Source: Lepas anatifera
Taxonomy: Eukaryota > Arthropoda > Thecostraca > Lepadidae
Direction of reading: 5' to 3'
Length of the DNA stretch: 64,000 nucleotides
NCBI GenBank assembly: GCA_034440635.1
Contig: JAOTON010002064.1
Location: forward strand, 1 to 64,000
Part shown: positions 10,891 to 21,484 of the stretch, in pieces
Position numbering within the stretch: the first letter of the stretch is position 1
Layout of the letters: each line of letters begins with the position of its first letter
Notes under the pieces: model-generated
Told to the model about the DNA's origin: nothing
Seen by the model: the letters and a program-made list of their open reading frames with translations, nothing else
Databases searched by the model: none
Made by a program: the position numbers and the translations under genes

Positions 10891-13800
10891 CGCTCCCTGT
10901 CGGACAATCTGTGTGGAGATTGGCGATGTAACAATCTTACTGTGGTTCTACATGTTGGGGAAAGTTATCAACGACGATGACAACGGAAGGGTATACGACA
11001 GCTCGCGCCTGCGTAGGAAAGTACGATGGGCCAGCAGCTCCGAAAATCCCGTCATAAGTCAACCAACTGTCATATTTAGCTACATTTTGGTCCCGGGGTT
11101 AATATGACCGAAGAAGTGCCCGGAAACCGATGTCAGTTTGGCTGATGAACCAGATGATTTTACATTGAACATCTGGAAGCGTCGTTGAGTTTGTGGTGCA
11201 ATGGAAACATATGGACTGAGAATGTGTGTAGAAGAGATGTAGGTTTTTTCTACTTATGCTCAGCGACGTATGGTATGTAGCCACTGCCTTCGTTTTGTAT
11301 GTTTGTCACGACCAGGTTCAGGCGTTAACAAAAAAAAAACATGCTATGGGTAAAAATGAGACAAGGCGAAAGCGTGGAAGAGTGCAAAATGTGACGAGGT
11401 GAAAAGCCTCGTCGCGCCCTGCCATGACTAGGCTCTCCCTCAGTCTGATCCAGTCAATTTGTCTGACTGGTCAGTGTCCAAGGACTTCGCGGCCTCCTCT
11501 ACATTTCTTCTTGCGTTCGGATTGGCCGGATGACGCGTACTGGGCGAATTCGTGTTATTTTTTAATCTCGAACCTATAACAAGACCTCTTCACGTGCGGA
11601 TCCTACACCCTGACCCAGCTCGATGCATCTTTCTATCCATGCTGTAGTGCCGAAAATGCGGATACGCTTTATTGTCGCTGTTAAGAAACCGTTCTGCATT
11701 GGCCCCTTTCACCAACTCCCTACCCCAATTGATGACGGTTTCTTGGGGCCGCAGGTCGCAGTGGGAAGGTTGTAAGGTAATTCGTGCACGTTGGAGGGAG
11801 TGATGTACGACTGTACCTGCTGAATGGAGCGAGTGTACCATGGTATGGCTGTTGAATGGACGTTTGTTCGGAGATTAGTGGTGAGTTTTTCCACGGGATA
11901 ACCGGCGGTGGGATTCACAGCGCGTTCGCCCTTGTTAGTGTGTGTTTGATGGGTGGTGTTAAAAATGTGAAATACAGCCATTTGAGGATCCAGTGGTGTT
12001 ATTCTTTATGGTCGATTTTCGTTGCATTGTCTCACCGAATTGATTCCTGTGTTGGTGTCGTTTTATTTTGTTTTCCACAGACTTCGACTGAACTTGCATG
12101 TTTTACTGACAAAATTAATAAAGCTTGTACAGCTATTCTCTTTTCTTCTCGTCGTCCATCAATGGTCAATTTATGTGCATCTACCCGCCGTATTGACATT
12201 TGCATTGGACCTTTTGCCCGGACACTGTGAACACCTCTCAGTTTCTGCTCTGAAGGACAGTATAAAAACATGGATTTTTCGCTCAAGAATGCGATTTGCC
12301 GTTAGGGGCGGAAAATGCACAAACGCAAAACCAGAACTCTGCAATTACTACACACGAGACTTGGATTGCAGTCATGGAGCCTTTGTGGAGTACAGTCATT
12401 CTTTTGAGGTATGGCTGATAACAATCGAGCAATGAGCCAAAACGACCTGAAATTTTTTTCCCCACTGAGACAAATGATATAAGTGCTTTCTGGGGAGGGG
12501 TTCGGGCACTTGAACAGTTTATCATACCGCAGAATTCCATTTGGATGATTTTATATTTGTTTAATATAAAAGTTCGGTCACAATGATCAAACCTTAGTAA
12601 TTTAAATAATTTCCAAAACGCTCACTAGCACATCCTTGGAGAGGGAGACCGAAAAGGAGCCAAGCCTCCTCCGATGGCTCAAAGTTTCCGTTGGACGGCG
12701 TTTTTTCCACGACGCTGGCCATGTAGCCCCGCCCAAGCGGGTTTGTCCGGGTACCCCAGTGAATAAATACTATACGTAACCGGTGGTCAATATCCCTCGA
12801 TATACCAATCGGTGACTCCTGGCACTCAGCTGCCTCTGCCCGTGACACAGGATTGGCATTGCAATTATTATTTGACGGTCAGGCCAATTGGCTATGTCCA
12901 ATCAGTCGTCAAAAGGCGCTTAAGGTGTATGTCGAATCTTTTGGTATGTTTAGTACGGGATATCAAATGCCCTGATTTTTAGTTGCTTTATAAATTTGCT
13001 TTGCTTTTTAAAAAAATCTTTTCGTGTCAGATCCGCATTGTTAGATCCCAAATGTTTAAAAGAAGTGTGATGCGGGTATGCTGCGTAGTGACCAAAGTTT
13101 GGGAATTCTGCCCGTTTTCTTTTTTGGTGAGTGTCTGGATTCTCTGCAGAAATTGTCCTGTTCCGCAATTTAACCTGTTTCCCCGCTACTATCGATTGTC
13201 GTAATTTCAGCTGAGTATCAAAAATAGAAATCAGCATAAACAAATACATAGTAAGCGTAAAAAGGCTCAGCTCCTCCTCAGTACGGGACTGACGTGATTG
13301 TGTGAAAACTCAGTTTCTCTTGGGACAAACGTCTGATTTTATGTTTAGGAAACTTGTCAACTTGAACCAACCTTATTGCTAACGCTTTGAGGGCTGGAGT
13401 GGCGTCACGGGGGGAGCGAACTGCCCCCCCTCTCTCTAAGATCGGGCAGGGGGCAAAGATATGGTTTTGCCTTAACACCTAGGGAGCCCATGATAGAGGA
13501 AAAGAAAAACTGCACCGTACCGTTTAGTATATTGTATTGAAAAATTCTGCGTTTGAGTTTTGAAAATTATACTTCTCAATGAATGAAAAAAACAGGCAAA
13601 GGTTTCTCTCAAGCACTTGTACAAAATCGCAAAATGAAATAAATCGTCGAACTTGTTAAGAATTTCTTCTTTCCCGGAGGCGCTGCTGATCGTGCATTCT
13701 GGGCTGGAGGAGGGGCTTGATTCGTTCTTCTGAATATTAATCTGACCTAAAATAATAGGGAAATTCTGGTTTGTCTTTTTCAAGATCTTTCAATGCCGCC

Positions 13801-14500
13801 AAAATTTATTTAAAGCATGCCAAAGAGCGGGGGAAAGCGTAGGCCCAAATAAGTCAGGGTGTCGCGGCAGGCGTATTAAGAGAGGACTGGCTGTTTAACG
13901 GTGAGCAATAGCGAATAGCTTGATAAGCCATCCATCTTAATGACTTGATGTTCTAGCAGCATAGAAAGTTACTGAGAAATCACCGCCAGTCTGCGTGTTT
14001 TTGCCAGTGCTCGACCCATTGCCCTCCGTTCCAGGTGTGTTTTTGAACACCTATGATGTCGAAAAATTTAAGTAGGTGCTTCGGAAATTCAAATACATTA
14101 AACCACGTGGAAAATTATACATGCAATCTGATTCATTGAAGATTGAATACACTGAGGGATATTGTGTGGTAGGGGAAGTCATTCCGACGGTCTGACAGGG
14201 GTTACAGCAATGGTCCCTTCCATGACATTTGATATTGAGCTAATTTAATTAACTTTGCCCCTTCCCCCTTCTGCTGACGGCCGTGGCTCCACCCCTGATT
14301 GGGGGTCGATATTGAGGACGTGCGCGACGTGTTGTGGTGCGGCGGCGACATTGCCCCTGGCGGACATGATGCGGGCTGAGGGTATAAGAGGTCGCGGACG
14401 TCCGGGGTTCCTCCACATGCACACCTTTGCGAAGCGTGAGAGCTTTTGGTCGAGAGGCAGTCCCGACCAGTAGCTCCCGCTGCGCTTCAGAGCCATTTCC
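10891..14500. other. Intergenic, no gene recognised
   Basis: Between the MRPS18A stop and the receptor exon I see only short unrelated open frames, an A-run near 11330 and AT-rich unique-looking DNA. Nothing here has motifs I could name. Confidence 0.5.
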
Positions 14501-14510
14501 ATTCTTGCAG
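14501..14510 (+). promoter_or_regulatory. Candidate 3' splice site upstream of the receptor
   Basis: The stretch tttccattcttgcag ending at 14510 is a good acceptor. The receptor reading frame is open from 14511 through the ATG at 14633, so the long receptor exon may begin here with either 5' leader or a few more coding codons. Confidence 0.5.
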
Positions 14511-14632
14511 GTAGTTGCCTAAGTCCTACACGAAATCTAGGAGAGGGCATTATTAAGCGAGACTGGTTCGTCCCTCATGTTTGCGGAAGACAGGTGATTC
14601 ACACAACTGGTGACGACCAGAACCTGCTGAAC

Positions 14633-16605
14633 ATGGTGCTCAAAACCTGGATGCTTCTGGTGCTGTTTCACCCTACTGTGCCATCGACAACTCCTGCCTC
14701 CATTCCTAGCCTGGTTTCGCTGGTCGCAGAGCAGGCTGAAGCCTGCGGAGTGATCCTTGTGACTGACGACGCGGCACACCCTCCGGCAACATCAGCGGCA
14801 TCGGCACACTCGCAGCCCATTCTAGTGGTAGTGGTGGATGGCAAGTTTGCCGCCTCTGACTTGCGACACATTGGTGGTGTGAAGAGATCCTGTTTACTCT
14901 GGGTGCTTGCCTTTCGACTTCTAACAACCTCTGGCGTCTTCTTGGAGAACGGAAAGGATGTGTGGAGTAGGGACGCTCGGTTCTTGGAGATCAGCGATGC
15001 CAAGGCGTTGGAAGTGAAGCATGTTCTGAGGGAGACCCCGAGAAGCATGCTTCAGCACTTTTTAGTGGCATTGTGGAGAGAGGGCGATGCCATGATTCCA
15101 ATTGTCTCACATACCTTCTTTCCAAAGATTGAAAACAAGCACGAAAATATAAGTGATGCCAACCAAGAGGCTGATGATCACAGTGAAGACACCAAGCAGC
15201 GTACCACGGCAGACATTATCAGTTTCTTTTCGCATTCGCAGCTGAGACCGGAGCTTCCGCTATTCCCGAACAAGTTTGCCGATCTCCGCGGGGAGCATCT
15301 GCGGGCCGTGACTTTCCACTACCCACCAAAGAACATAATTAAGAAGTACGAGGACGGTTCCACCCACCGCAGTGGGCTGGAAACGACTCTGTTGAAAACC
15401 TTTTCCTCAAAGCTGAACTGTCTTTTGCAGTTTCAGCAACCCACCGATGGAGGTATGTGGGGAAGAAAGGAACCCTCTGGTAACTGGAGTGGATTGCTCG
15501 GTGATCTCCACTATAACAAGGCCGACATCGGAATGGCCAACCTCTTTATATCTGAGTCAAAGTTGGAAGGTATCGACATGACTGTGCCTTACATGACAGA
15601 CTACGCTTGCTTTCTGGCTAAAGTTCCACCACCTCCTTCAAACTTATTGTCTCTTATCAGACCTCTAACGTGGCAGGTGTGGCTTTCAACAATGGCAGCA
15701 GTCGCTGCCTGTGTTCCTGTCTTCTGGGCGCTCGCCCACGTCACGTTCAGGATCATCGGCACCATTGGAGATCAATTTCGGAGAGACCCTCAGAGTTATC
15801 ACCCTGTAAATGAAATGCTGCAGTACGCGTTGGACACGTTCGGGATGATGATGCTGAGAGCGATGCCGCTTGTGCCTCCTGCGGACAGCTCACGCATTTT
15901 CGTCGGTGCAGTTTGGATTTTTGCATTGGTGATAACATTGGCATACAAAGGCAACCTGATAGCACATCTGATGGTACCAGCGCCGGCCGTTCCCATAGAC
16001 ACCTCGGAGCAGCTGCTGCGGAGCGGGCTGCGCTGGGGGTCCGCCGCGGCGGGGGCTGGGAGGCCTGGTTCCGGGACTCGCCCGATCCGATGGCCAGACG
16101 GCTGGCCGATGAAATGCAGTTTGTCTCCGGCTTCAGGGAAGGCGTGACGCGCGCGGCCAACCAGCCCTTCGCCTTCATCAACTCCCAGCAGTCCCTGCAG
16201 TACCTGGTGGCCACTTCTTTCACGAACGGTTTTGGGGCGGCGTCGATGCACGTGTCTCGTCAGTGCTACATCCCGTTCAGCGTTGCCTTCGGCCTGCCCA
16301 AGTACTCGCCGATGACGTCTCGCTTCAACACGCTGATCCGGAGAACGGTGGAGGCGGGACTGGTGGATAAGTACTTTGACGATGTGCTGGACGACGTTCG
16401 GCGGCAGCAGTTGCGACGGATGACCAGCGGGGAAGGCGGCCGCCAGAACTCCTCGGCTCTGAAGCTGTCGCATGTGCAGGGACTGCTCGGGCTCTACGGC
16501 ATAGGACTCCTGCTGGCGCTGTTGGTTTTTGTGAGCGAGCTTGTTCCACTCAGGCTGCGGAACAAAGCGGGAGTGAAGGGTCGCACTGCTTCAGGCTACG
16601 TATGA
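14633..16605 (+). CDS. Ionotropic receptor (IR), variant iGluR family, one long exon with a frame break
   Basis: Encodes a ligand-gated cation channel of the chemosensory IR family, acting in sensory neuron membranes. I chose ATG 14633 because it starts a hydrophobic signal-peptide-like stretch (MVLKTWMLLVLF). Next come a divergent N-terminal region of about 210 residues and the first ligand-binding lobe (SGLETTLLKTF, then NWSGLLGDL, DIGMANLF and VPYMTDYACFL). Then follow a first membrane segment (WLSTMAAVAACVPVFWALA), the pore region, a third segment running into AYKGNLIAHL (the family SYTANLAA-like position), the second lobe (GGGWEAWF..) and the last membrane segment (GIGLLLALLVFVSEL). About 655 residues, normal for an IR. 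The frame changes within 16025-16060, at a G5 run (16035-16039) consistent with one missing base. It ends tga at 16603-16605. The family's usual Arg/Thr/Asp-Glu ligand residues are not all obvious, so a divergent tuning IR is likely. Confidence 0.88.
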
Positions 16606-16803
16606 ATATCAAAAGAGATAAGCGAACCTTCTCCCGTAACTCAGAAACAGTTGAGAAGTAGATTCCAGATGTTATCTGCTATATCATTGTTTGACACCTA
16701 TTTCTTATAACTTTGTGGATCCGAGTAAGTAGCTCGCATAAATAACAGCACAGCAATTATACTTGTGGTGTACCTACAGCAATGCCGCCCGTGGAAGCGA
16801 ATG

Positions 16804-16973
16804 TGTTATATTGTCGGAGGCGAGGGGAAGACTGCGTCGGGACCAACCGTGTATTCCAATTTTAGACCTAGTTATATATCTTCGCTCAAGCCAACGAAAC
16901 GGGTTGCTGGCATAAACACAGACACTCGTGACACACACTCTGATTTTAGGACTAGACTAAACACTCTACAACA
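16804..16973 (-). repeat. LTR (3' LTR of the minus-strand element)
   Basis: 170 bp, identical to the copy at 21311-21480 except for one G/A difference at 16825. It carries the TG..CA ends and abuts the polypurine tract on its inner side. Confidence 0.95.
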
Positions 16974-16985
16974 TCCCCTTCCTTA
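16974..16985 (-). other. Polypurine tract of the LTR element
   Basis: On the minus strand AAGGAAGGGGA lies immediately before the 3' LTR, where plus-strand DNA synthesis of an LTR element is primed. Confidence 0.85.
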
Positions 16986-17183
16986 CGAAAAATTTCCTTT
17001 CGGAAATATAATGAAATAAACTAATTTAAACATTCATCAATGGTCCAGGTTTTCTGTTTATGTTACTAAAATAAGCTTCAGTCAAACATTCAAAACATAC
17101 ATTCTTCCATGTGTATAGTATTTGTACTGGCATTGTTTTTCTTTGTTTTAAGACGTCAATAACCTAATTAATATTCACATTTT

Positions 17184-17805
17184 TTACTCTATTGCTTCGT
17201 TTCTACGTTTCCTCTCCTTCTTCACAAAGAAAGTGTTTAACATTACATGTGATAAAAACGCACGGAGAAGGCTGAAGGTTAATGTAGCCAAAAATGGGGT
17301 GGCTATGGCTCGCAGGAAGTAAGCCATAACTGTGGCGCACGAGGGCTGAGATGGCAGACGCGACAGTGACCACAGATCTTGAGAGGCGTGAACATTGCTG
17401 GAGCTGTTGTTGTAGAGCAGGAGGCTGGCACCGGCTGGTAGATGCTGACCGTGGCGGCGGAAGTAAATGTACGACTTGAAAAAGAGCGGCTGATGCTTTG
17501 GCTGTTTTGGTGGGAGACGTCGTCGATAATTTGTATGTCGAGGCCGAAGGTAAGAAGGTGGCGGGTGAAGCGTAGCGCGTTCAAGTAGGCGAATCCAAGG
17601 GCGAAGTCTGGAGTCGGAGTTGCGGACCTGACGTGGTACCTGGGCCAGGTCCGGAAAGCCAAAACAGACGGTCGAATTTATTGAGGGCGGCGCGATGGTA
17701 GGTCAGCAAGTTGCCGTTGGTGACGGTGCATTCATGTTTCCCAGCCTCCAGTAGTTTTTGATGTAGATAAGCAATAGACGGCGCCTCCAATAAGGGTTTG
17801 TGCAA
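17184..17805 (-). pseudogene. Second membrane-protein region of the LTR element, frame-broken
   Basis: Minus-strand frames here end in a peptide of 47 codons (17327 to 17184). It has a hydrophobic segment (FLRAIATPFLATLTFSLL) followed by a basic tail (KKERKRR), as at the C-terminus of a type I membrane glycoprotein. The frame is open upstream of that Met into a region with an NNSSS N-glycosylation-type motif. Overlapping frames at 17303-17662 and 17581-17805 look like other pieces of the same coding region, so it is interrupted by one or more frame shifts. I do not recognise the family; a surface or transmembrane envelope subunit is the obvious guess from position. Confidence 0.4.
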
Positions 17806-19235
17806 TGCTGCCAGAGCTCAGAAGGTGGTGCGACTTAGCGGTCAGAGAAAATTTGGGTTGATTGAAGAAATGGCCTTCAGCGTTCTCAGAGACGTAACGG
17901 ATCTGAAACATGTTGACAATGGTAAAAGTGCGAAATTATAGACAAACGATATTGGTATGGGCAGTTAAAACGGGGACCCTAAATCAAACTAATTCAAATG
18001 GTGCATAAAAGTAATCGAGTACATTGGTCGAATGGATCAAAGTCGATGACACGAAAGTTCTTAGCATACATTCACAATCATACAGACATCAGATAGCAAT
18101 CATGTCAGGAGCAGGTTGTCATACGATGGTTCCATAACCATCCGGAGCTGCCGTAAACATCGGCTTGGGGCCGGGAACCAGTGGCGACGGCGAGATGGGC
18201 GGTTATGACCGGTTTAGGCCTTCTGGGCGGCATGCCCGTCGGCGGCGACTTGAGCGCTGGCTGAAGTGGGGTAGGTTGTGTTGATGTTTGGAGAAAAAAA
18301 CAGAGTAGCGGGCGTAGTAGAATCGAGAACGGGTGCCGCTTGTTTAGTCTGGCCAGAATGATGCCATGGCGGCTGCCAGGGCGGCGCAGACGAGATCCGT
18401 GTTGATATTATCGGTGAAACAGACGGGCTGTCAGACGCAGTACTACGGTAACTGTGCAGAGACGGTGATAGTCCATCCAGGGCGACGGTAATACATCCTA
18501 TAATATTTACACTTTGATCAAAATACTTAATAAAAGGAGAGAATTACGTTAAGGGCGTATAACTCCATATTGGAGGAAAACATGTCCAAACGCCGAAAAA
18601 TTCAAGGGATTGTGTTCACCGAATTTAAACATGAACAAAACCTGGGGGCCAACAGGTGTCATCTAGGTGAACGGGTGGGAAATAGCCGTTAGTTACTTTA
18701 AATGCAAAGGCAGGCAATGAATTAACAGCGACCGGTACGTTATGGCCTACCAGTCAGAAATTTACTTGCAAAATGAAGGAATTTTTGCAAAGGATGGAAC
18801 GATGTTAGGAACTGAGAGTATCGAGCAGACGTGCTGGCTCAATACTCGTAAAAGGATAAATTTAGAGCCAAAGGTGAGGGCCTGGGGCCGTCACTGGCAT
18901 TGCCAAAACGTGGATAAACTACACAACGTGATACAGAACGGAAGATGCTATGATAAAAGGTAGATTTGAACAAGGGGTTTGTCTTGGCCGTGGCAACGTT
19001 TTTTTTTTAATGGGGGGCTGATGCCACCGTTCCTGTGAGCGCCGGTGGAGCTGCTCGGGGCGGAATGGTGACGAATAAAAACAGGCCAGACTGCTGGCGC
19101 TGGGTGCCAGGTTTTTGTGTGACTAGGGGCGGTGGCGCGGCGGCAGTGGCCGTCGCAGCCGCGGGCACACTGCTAACGCAGTCTGCGGAGTGTCGGCTGA
19201 GACACTGTGTCGTCGGAGCGGCAGGAAAGAAGCAG
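17806..19235 (-). other. Middle of the LTR element, no intact frame
   Basis: Minus-strand frames are short. A Pro-rich stretch is readable around 18120-18290, and scattered Cys-containing pieces around 18700-18960. Nothing identifiable as gag or pol was seen. Confidence 0.4.
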
Positions 19236-20578
19236 TTAACGCTTGATAATAGTAATCGTGAGTGAAAATAAGAAAATGGCAGTTATGCCGATAGCAAAAT
19301 AATAGAAAATGTTACGAACGGAAGAGAAGACGTCAAGAGTACCGGAGCTTAAATTGTCCCAAAAGGAGGTTGGGAGAATACGTCCAGAAGTGGCAACAGA
19401 AATGTTACGTGCAACGAGATCAAGGTCTGGATCATCCAAACAAAAGTCCAAGTTATCGCAGCTTCGGAGCTCGTTGAAGACCAGGCAAAGAGTTTCCTGA
19501 TGGCAAACTTTAGAGGTTTTAAATTCAATTGTGATGGATGTGTCTGTCGTGGTTAAATAGACAGACCGGGTCGAAAGCGGTATATCTATAAGGCTTACGT
19601 CGGCGCGTCCGTCCTGACAAGTACTTTTGGCGAGAAAAGTGAATGTGGCTGGAGTGGGACAACTGTGACAACCTTGTACAGCAATTGTGCTTTTGATTTT
19701 TGGACAAACTTGAATGGTACGTACAGTGACTTTTAGGTCGGTGATCGAAAGGTGAGCAATTGCTGGACTTGAAGTAAGAAGTTGAGATTTGAGAGCACCG
19801 GCTTGGTCAACAAAGAACTTTTGATTGGCATAGACACGTGGTAAAATGTGAGCTTTCTGCTTAGTCATTGTTTTAACATAACTTTCTTGTGCATCACACG
19901 AAATGCGTTCTTCGTATGTATGACACGTCACTAAATCATGTGGAAATAAAAAACTAGTAGAATAGGGCTCAGAGCTCTGTATGTCTCCTACGGTGCCTCG
20001 AACAGGTTGGTTCCTTGCGGAACTACGAACAAGATTGTGGATCTTGGGGATTGCGTATGTTTTTGACAAAACTATCTAAAATTTGCACTGAAGGCTGATC
20101 ATAATTACCTAGGACGGTGAGTTTAATGCCACTAGGAGTCACGGCAGTGGCAGACGTAGCAATTTCTTCAGCAGTATTATTAATAATTTCAGTCTATGTA
20201 ACGACGGGTTGGCAGGGCGAAATAGGAGAATCTCCACACGTACCTTGTGTCCGCCGCTGCCACCAGTGTTACAACCATAATTGATGTGAACAAAAGGTAA
20301 ACAGAAAATGGTGGTTGTGAACCAATGAATGACTTACTATACCAGTGGTTGCGGATACTTTGCAGAGTACGCACGCAGAGGGGCTGACAATCCAACGTCC
20401 GCAGATTATAGCGTGCTTGGGCGTCTGTCTTGGAGCAGACGGCATAACGGTGGTGCTGAGGTGAGGGCTCTGCCGTCTGGGCTTGGCTGGCGAGGGGGAT
20501 GAACATACAACAAGCCACGATATTTTCCTCTGAAACACAAAAGAGGGTCAATAACATTGCCAACAAACAGGTGGTCAA
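19236..20578 (-). pseudogene. Envelope-like gene, class II (phlebovirus Gc-like) fusion-glycoprotein C-terminal half, frame-broken
   Basis: The longest piece (20069 to 19236) has 277 codons rich in paired cysteines, including a GCHSC motif, CHQETLC and CDNLDFC. A single membrane anchor follows (YFAIGITAIFLFSLT) and a very short tail IIKR before the stop. Cysteine pattern, GCHSC and the terminal anchor resemble the C-terminal part of phlebovirus-type Gc, which some LTR elements have captured as env. A second frame upstream (20578 to 20189) starts with a signal-like hydrophobic stretch. The frame is broken twice, near 20190-20200 and near 20065-20085, so the copy as given cannot make one continuous protein. 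The Gn half and the fusion-loop domain are not seen. The family call is from motif resemblance only. Confidence 0.6.
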
Positions 20579-20763
20579 ACTATGTGGCGGGGCCTAGTCC
20601 ATATGTCAATGGGTTTTTTTGAAGGGGGCTAGGCCTCTCGGTTAAACAGGGCCTTGAAATCTGCCGCTGGCAGTTTGTCTAAACCTATTGGGCTGAGTGC
20701 TTGAAGTAAGAGTTCAACAACCTAGAGTCCCTATCGCCATCAGAGCACTAATCGCTCATGCGT

Positions 20764-21033
20764 ATGGCGCTCCTTTAGCGTTTTTTTCATCATGGCGCTT
20801 CTATGGCGCTTATTCCTTATCTTATGGCGCTTCTGTGGCGCTTATTCCTATTCTCTTATGGCGCTTCTGTGGCGCTTATTCTCTCATGGCGCTTCTGTGG
20901 CGCCCATTCCTTAGTATCCTTTGGCGCTTCTATAGCGCTTATTCTCTTATTCTCTCATGGCGCTTCTGTGGCGCTTATTCTCTCATGGCGCTTCTGTGGC
21001 GCCCATTCCTTAGTATCCTATGGCGCCTCTATG
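20764..21033. repeat. TGGCGC minisatellite in the LTR-element leader
   Basis: Sixteen TGGCGC motifs occur in 270 bp, usually in pairs (atggcgcttctgtggcgc) separated by attctct/attcctta spacers. It lies between the primer-binding-like site and the env-like frames, where gag-pol would normally be. Confidence 0.9.
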
Positions 21034-21290
21034 GCGCATATTCTCTTCTACCACAATCATCTGGGGGTGGTTCTAAATTACTCTTAAAACACTCATTTGA
21101 CGCGTATTGTAACTGTCTGTTGACTCGGTGGCACAAATGGGCCTCAAACGCGAAGAAATAGGGCTGGACAGCTTAAAGAAAATTTGCATGATACTGGTTT
21201 TAAACAGAAATTCAGTCTTACCTGGAGATGGCCGGGGCGCGTAGACGGACTGAGGTGAAGAGAGGGGATAGCTGGTGGCCGGAGCCACCA

Positions 21291-21309
21291 GCCACCACCG
21301 CTGCTGCCA
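21291..21309 (-). other. Primer-binding-like site
   Basis: Minus-strand TGGCAGCAGCGG starts one base inside the 5' LTR. TGG followed by a tRNA-3'-end-like sequence at this position is the standard tRNA primer site. I cannot name the tRNA with certainty. Confidence 0.7.
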
Positions 21310-21310
21310 G

Positions 21311-21480
21311 TGTTATATTGTCGGAGGCGAGAGGAAGACTGCGTCGGGACCAACCGTGTATTCCAATTTTAGACCTAGTTATATATCTTCGCTCAAGCCA
21401 ACGAAACGGGTTGCTGGCATAAACACAGACACTCGTGACACACACTCTGATTTTAGGACTAGACTAAACACTCTACAACA
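21311..21480 (-). repeat. LTR (5' LTR of the minus-strand element)
   Basis: 170 bp, 169 identical to 16804-16973. Followed on its outer side by the AATG duplication. Confidence 0.95.
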
Positions 21481-21484
21481 AATG

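Larger units (their letters stand above)
16800..21484 (-). mobile_element. Complete LTR element, minus strand, with envelope-like genes and no visible gag/pol
   Basis: Two 170-bp LTRs (16804-16973 and 21311-21480) differ at a single base (16825 versus 21332). They start and end TG..CA in either orientation and are flanked by a 4-bp duplication AATG (16800-16803 and 21481-21484). Read on the minus strand, a TGGCAGCAGCGG primer-binding-like sequence follows the 5' LTR by one base, and a polypurine tract AAGGAAGGGGA touches the 3' LTR. The internal region is only about 4.3 kb. It shows broken membrane-protein frames (19236-20578 and 17184-17805) and a TGGCGC minisatellite in the leader. I see no reverse transcriptase, integrase or Gag zinc-knuckle motif. 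A 4-bp TSD fits the gypsy (Metaviridae) side. It must have been mobilised in trans. Confidence 0.88.

Noticed and set aside
12594..12848. 84-codon minus-strand frame
   Set aside because: No motif beyond low resemblance to transposon-like text; not supportable.
20697..21161. 154-codon plus-strand frame (WRFCGAYSL repeats)
   Set aside because: Translation of the TGGCGC minisatellite on the strand opposite the LTR element.
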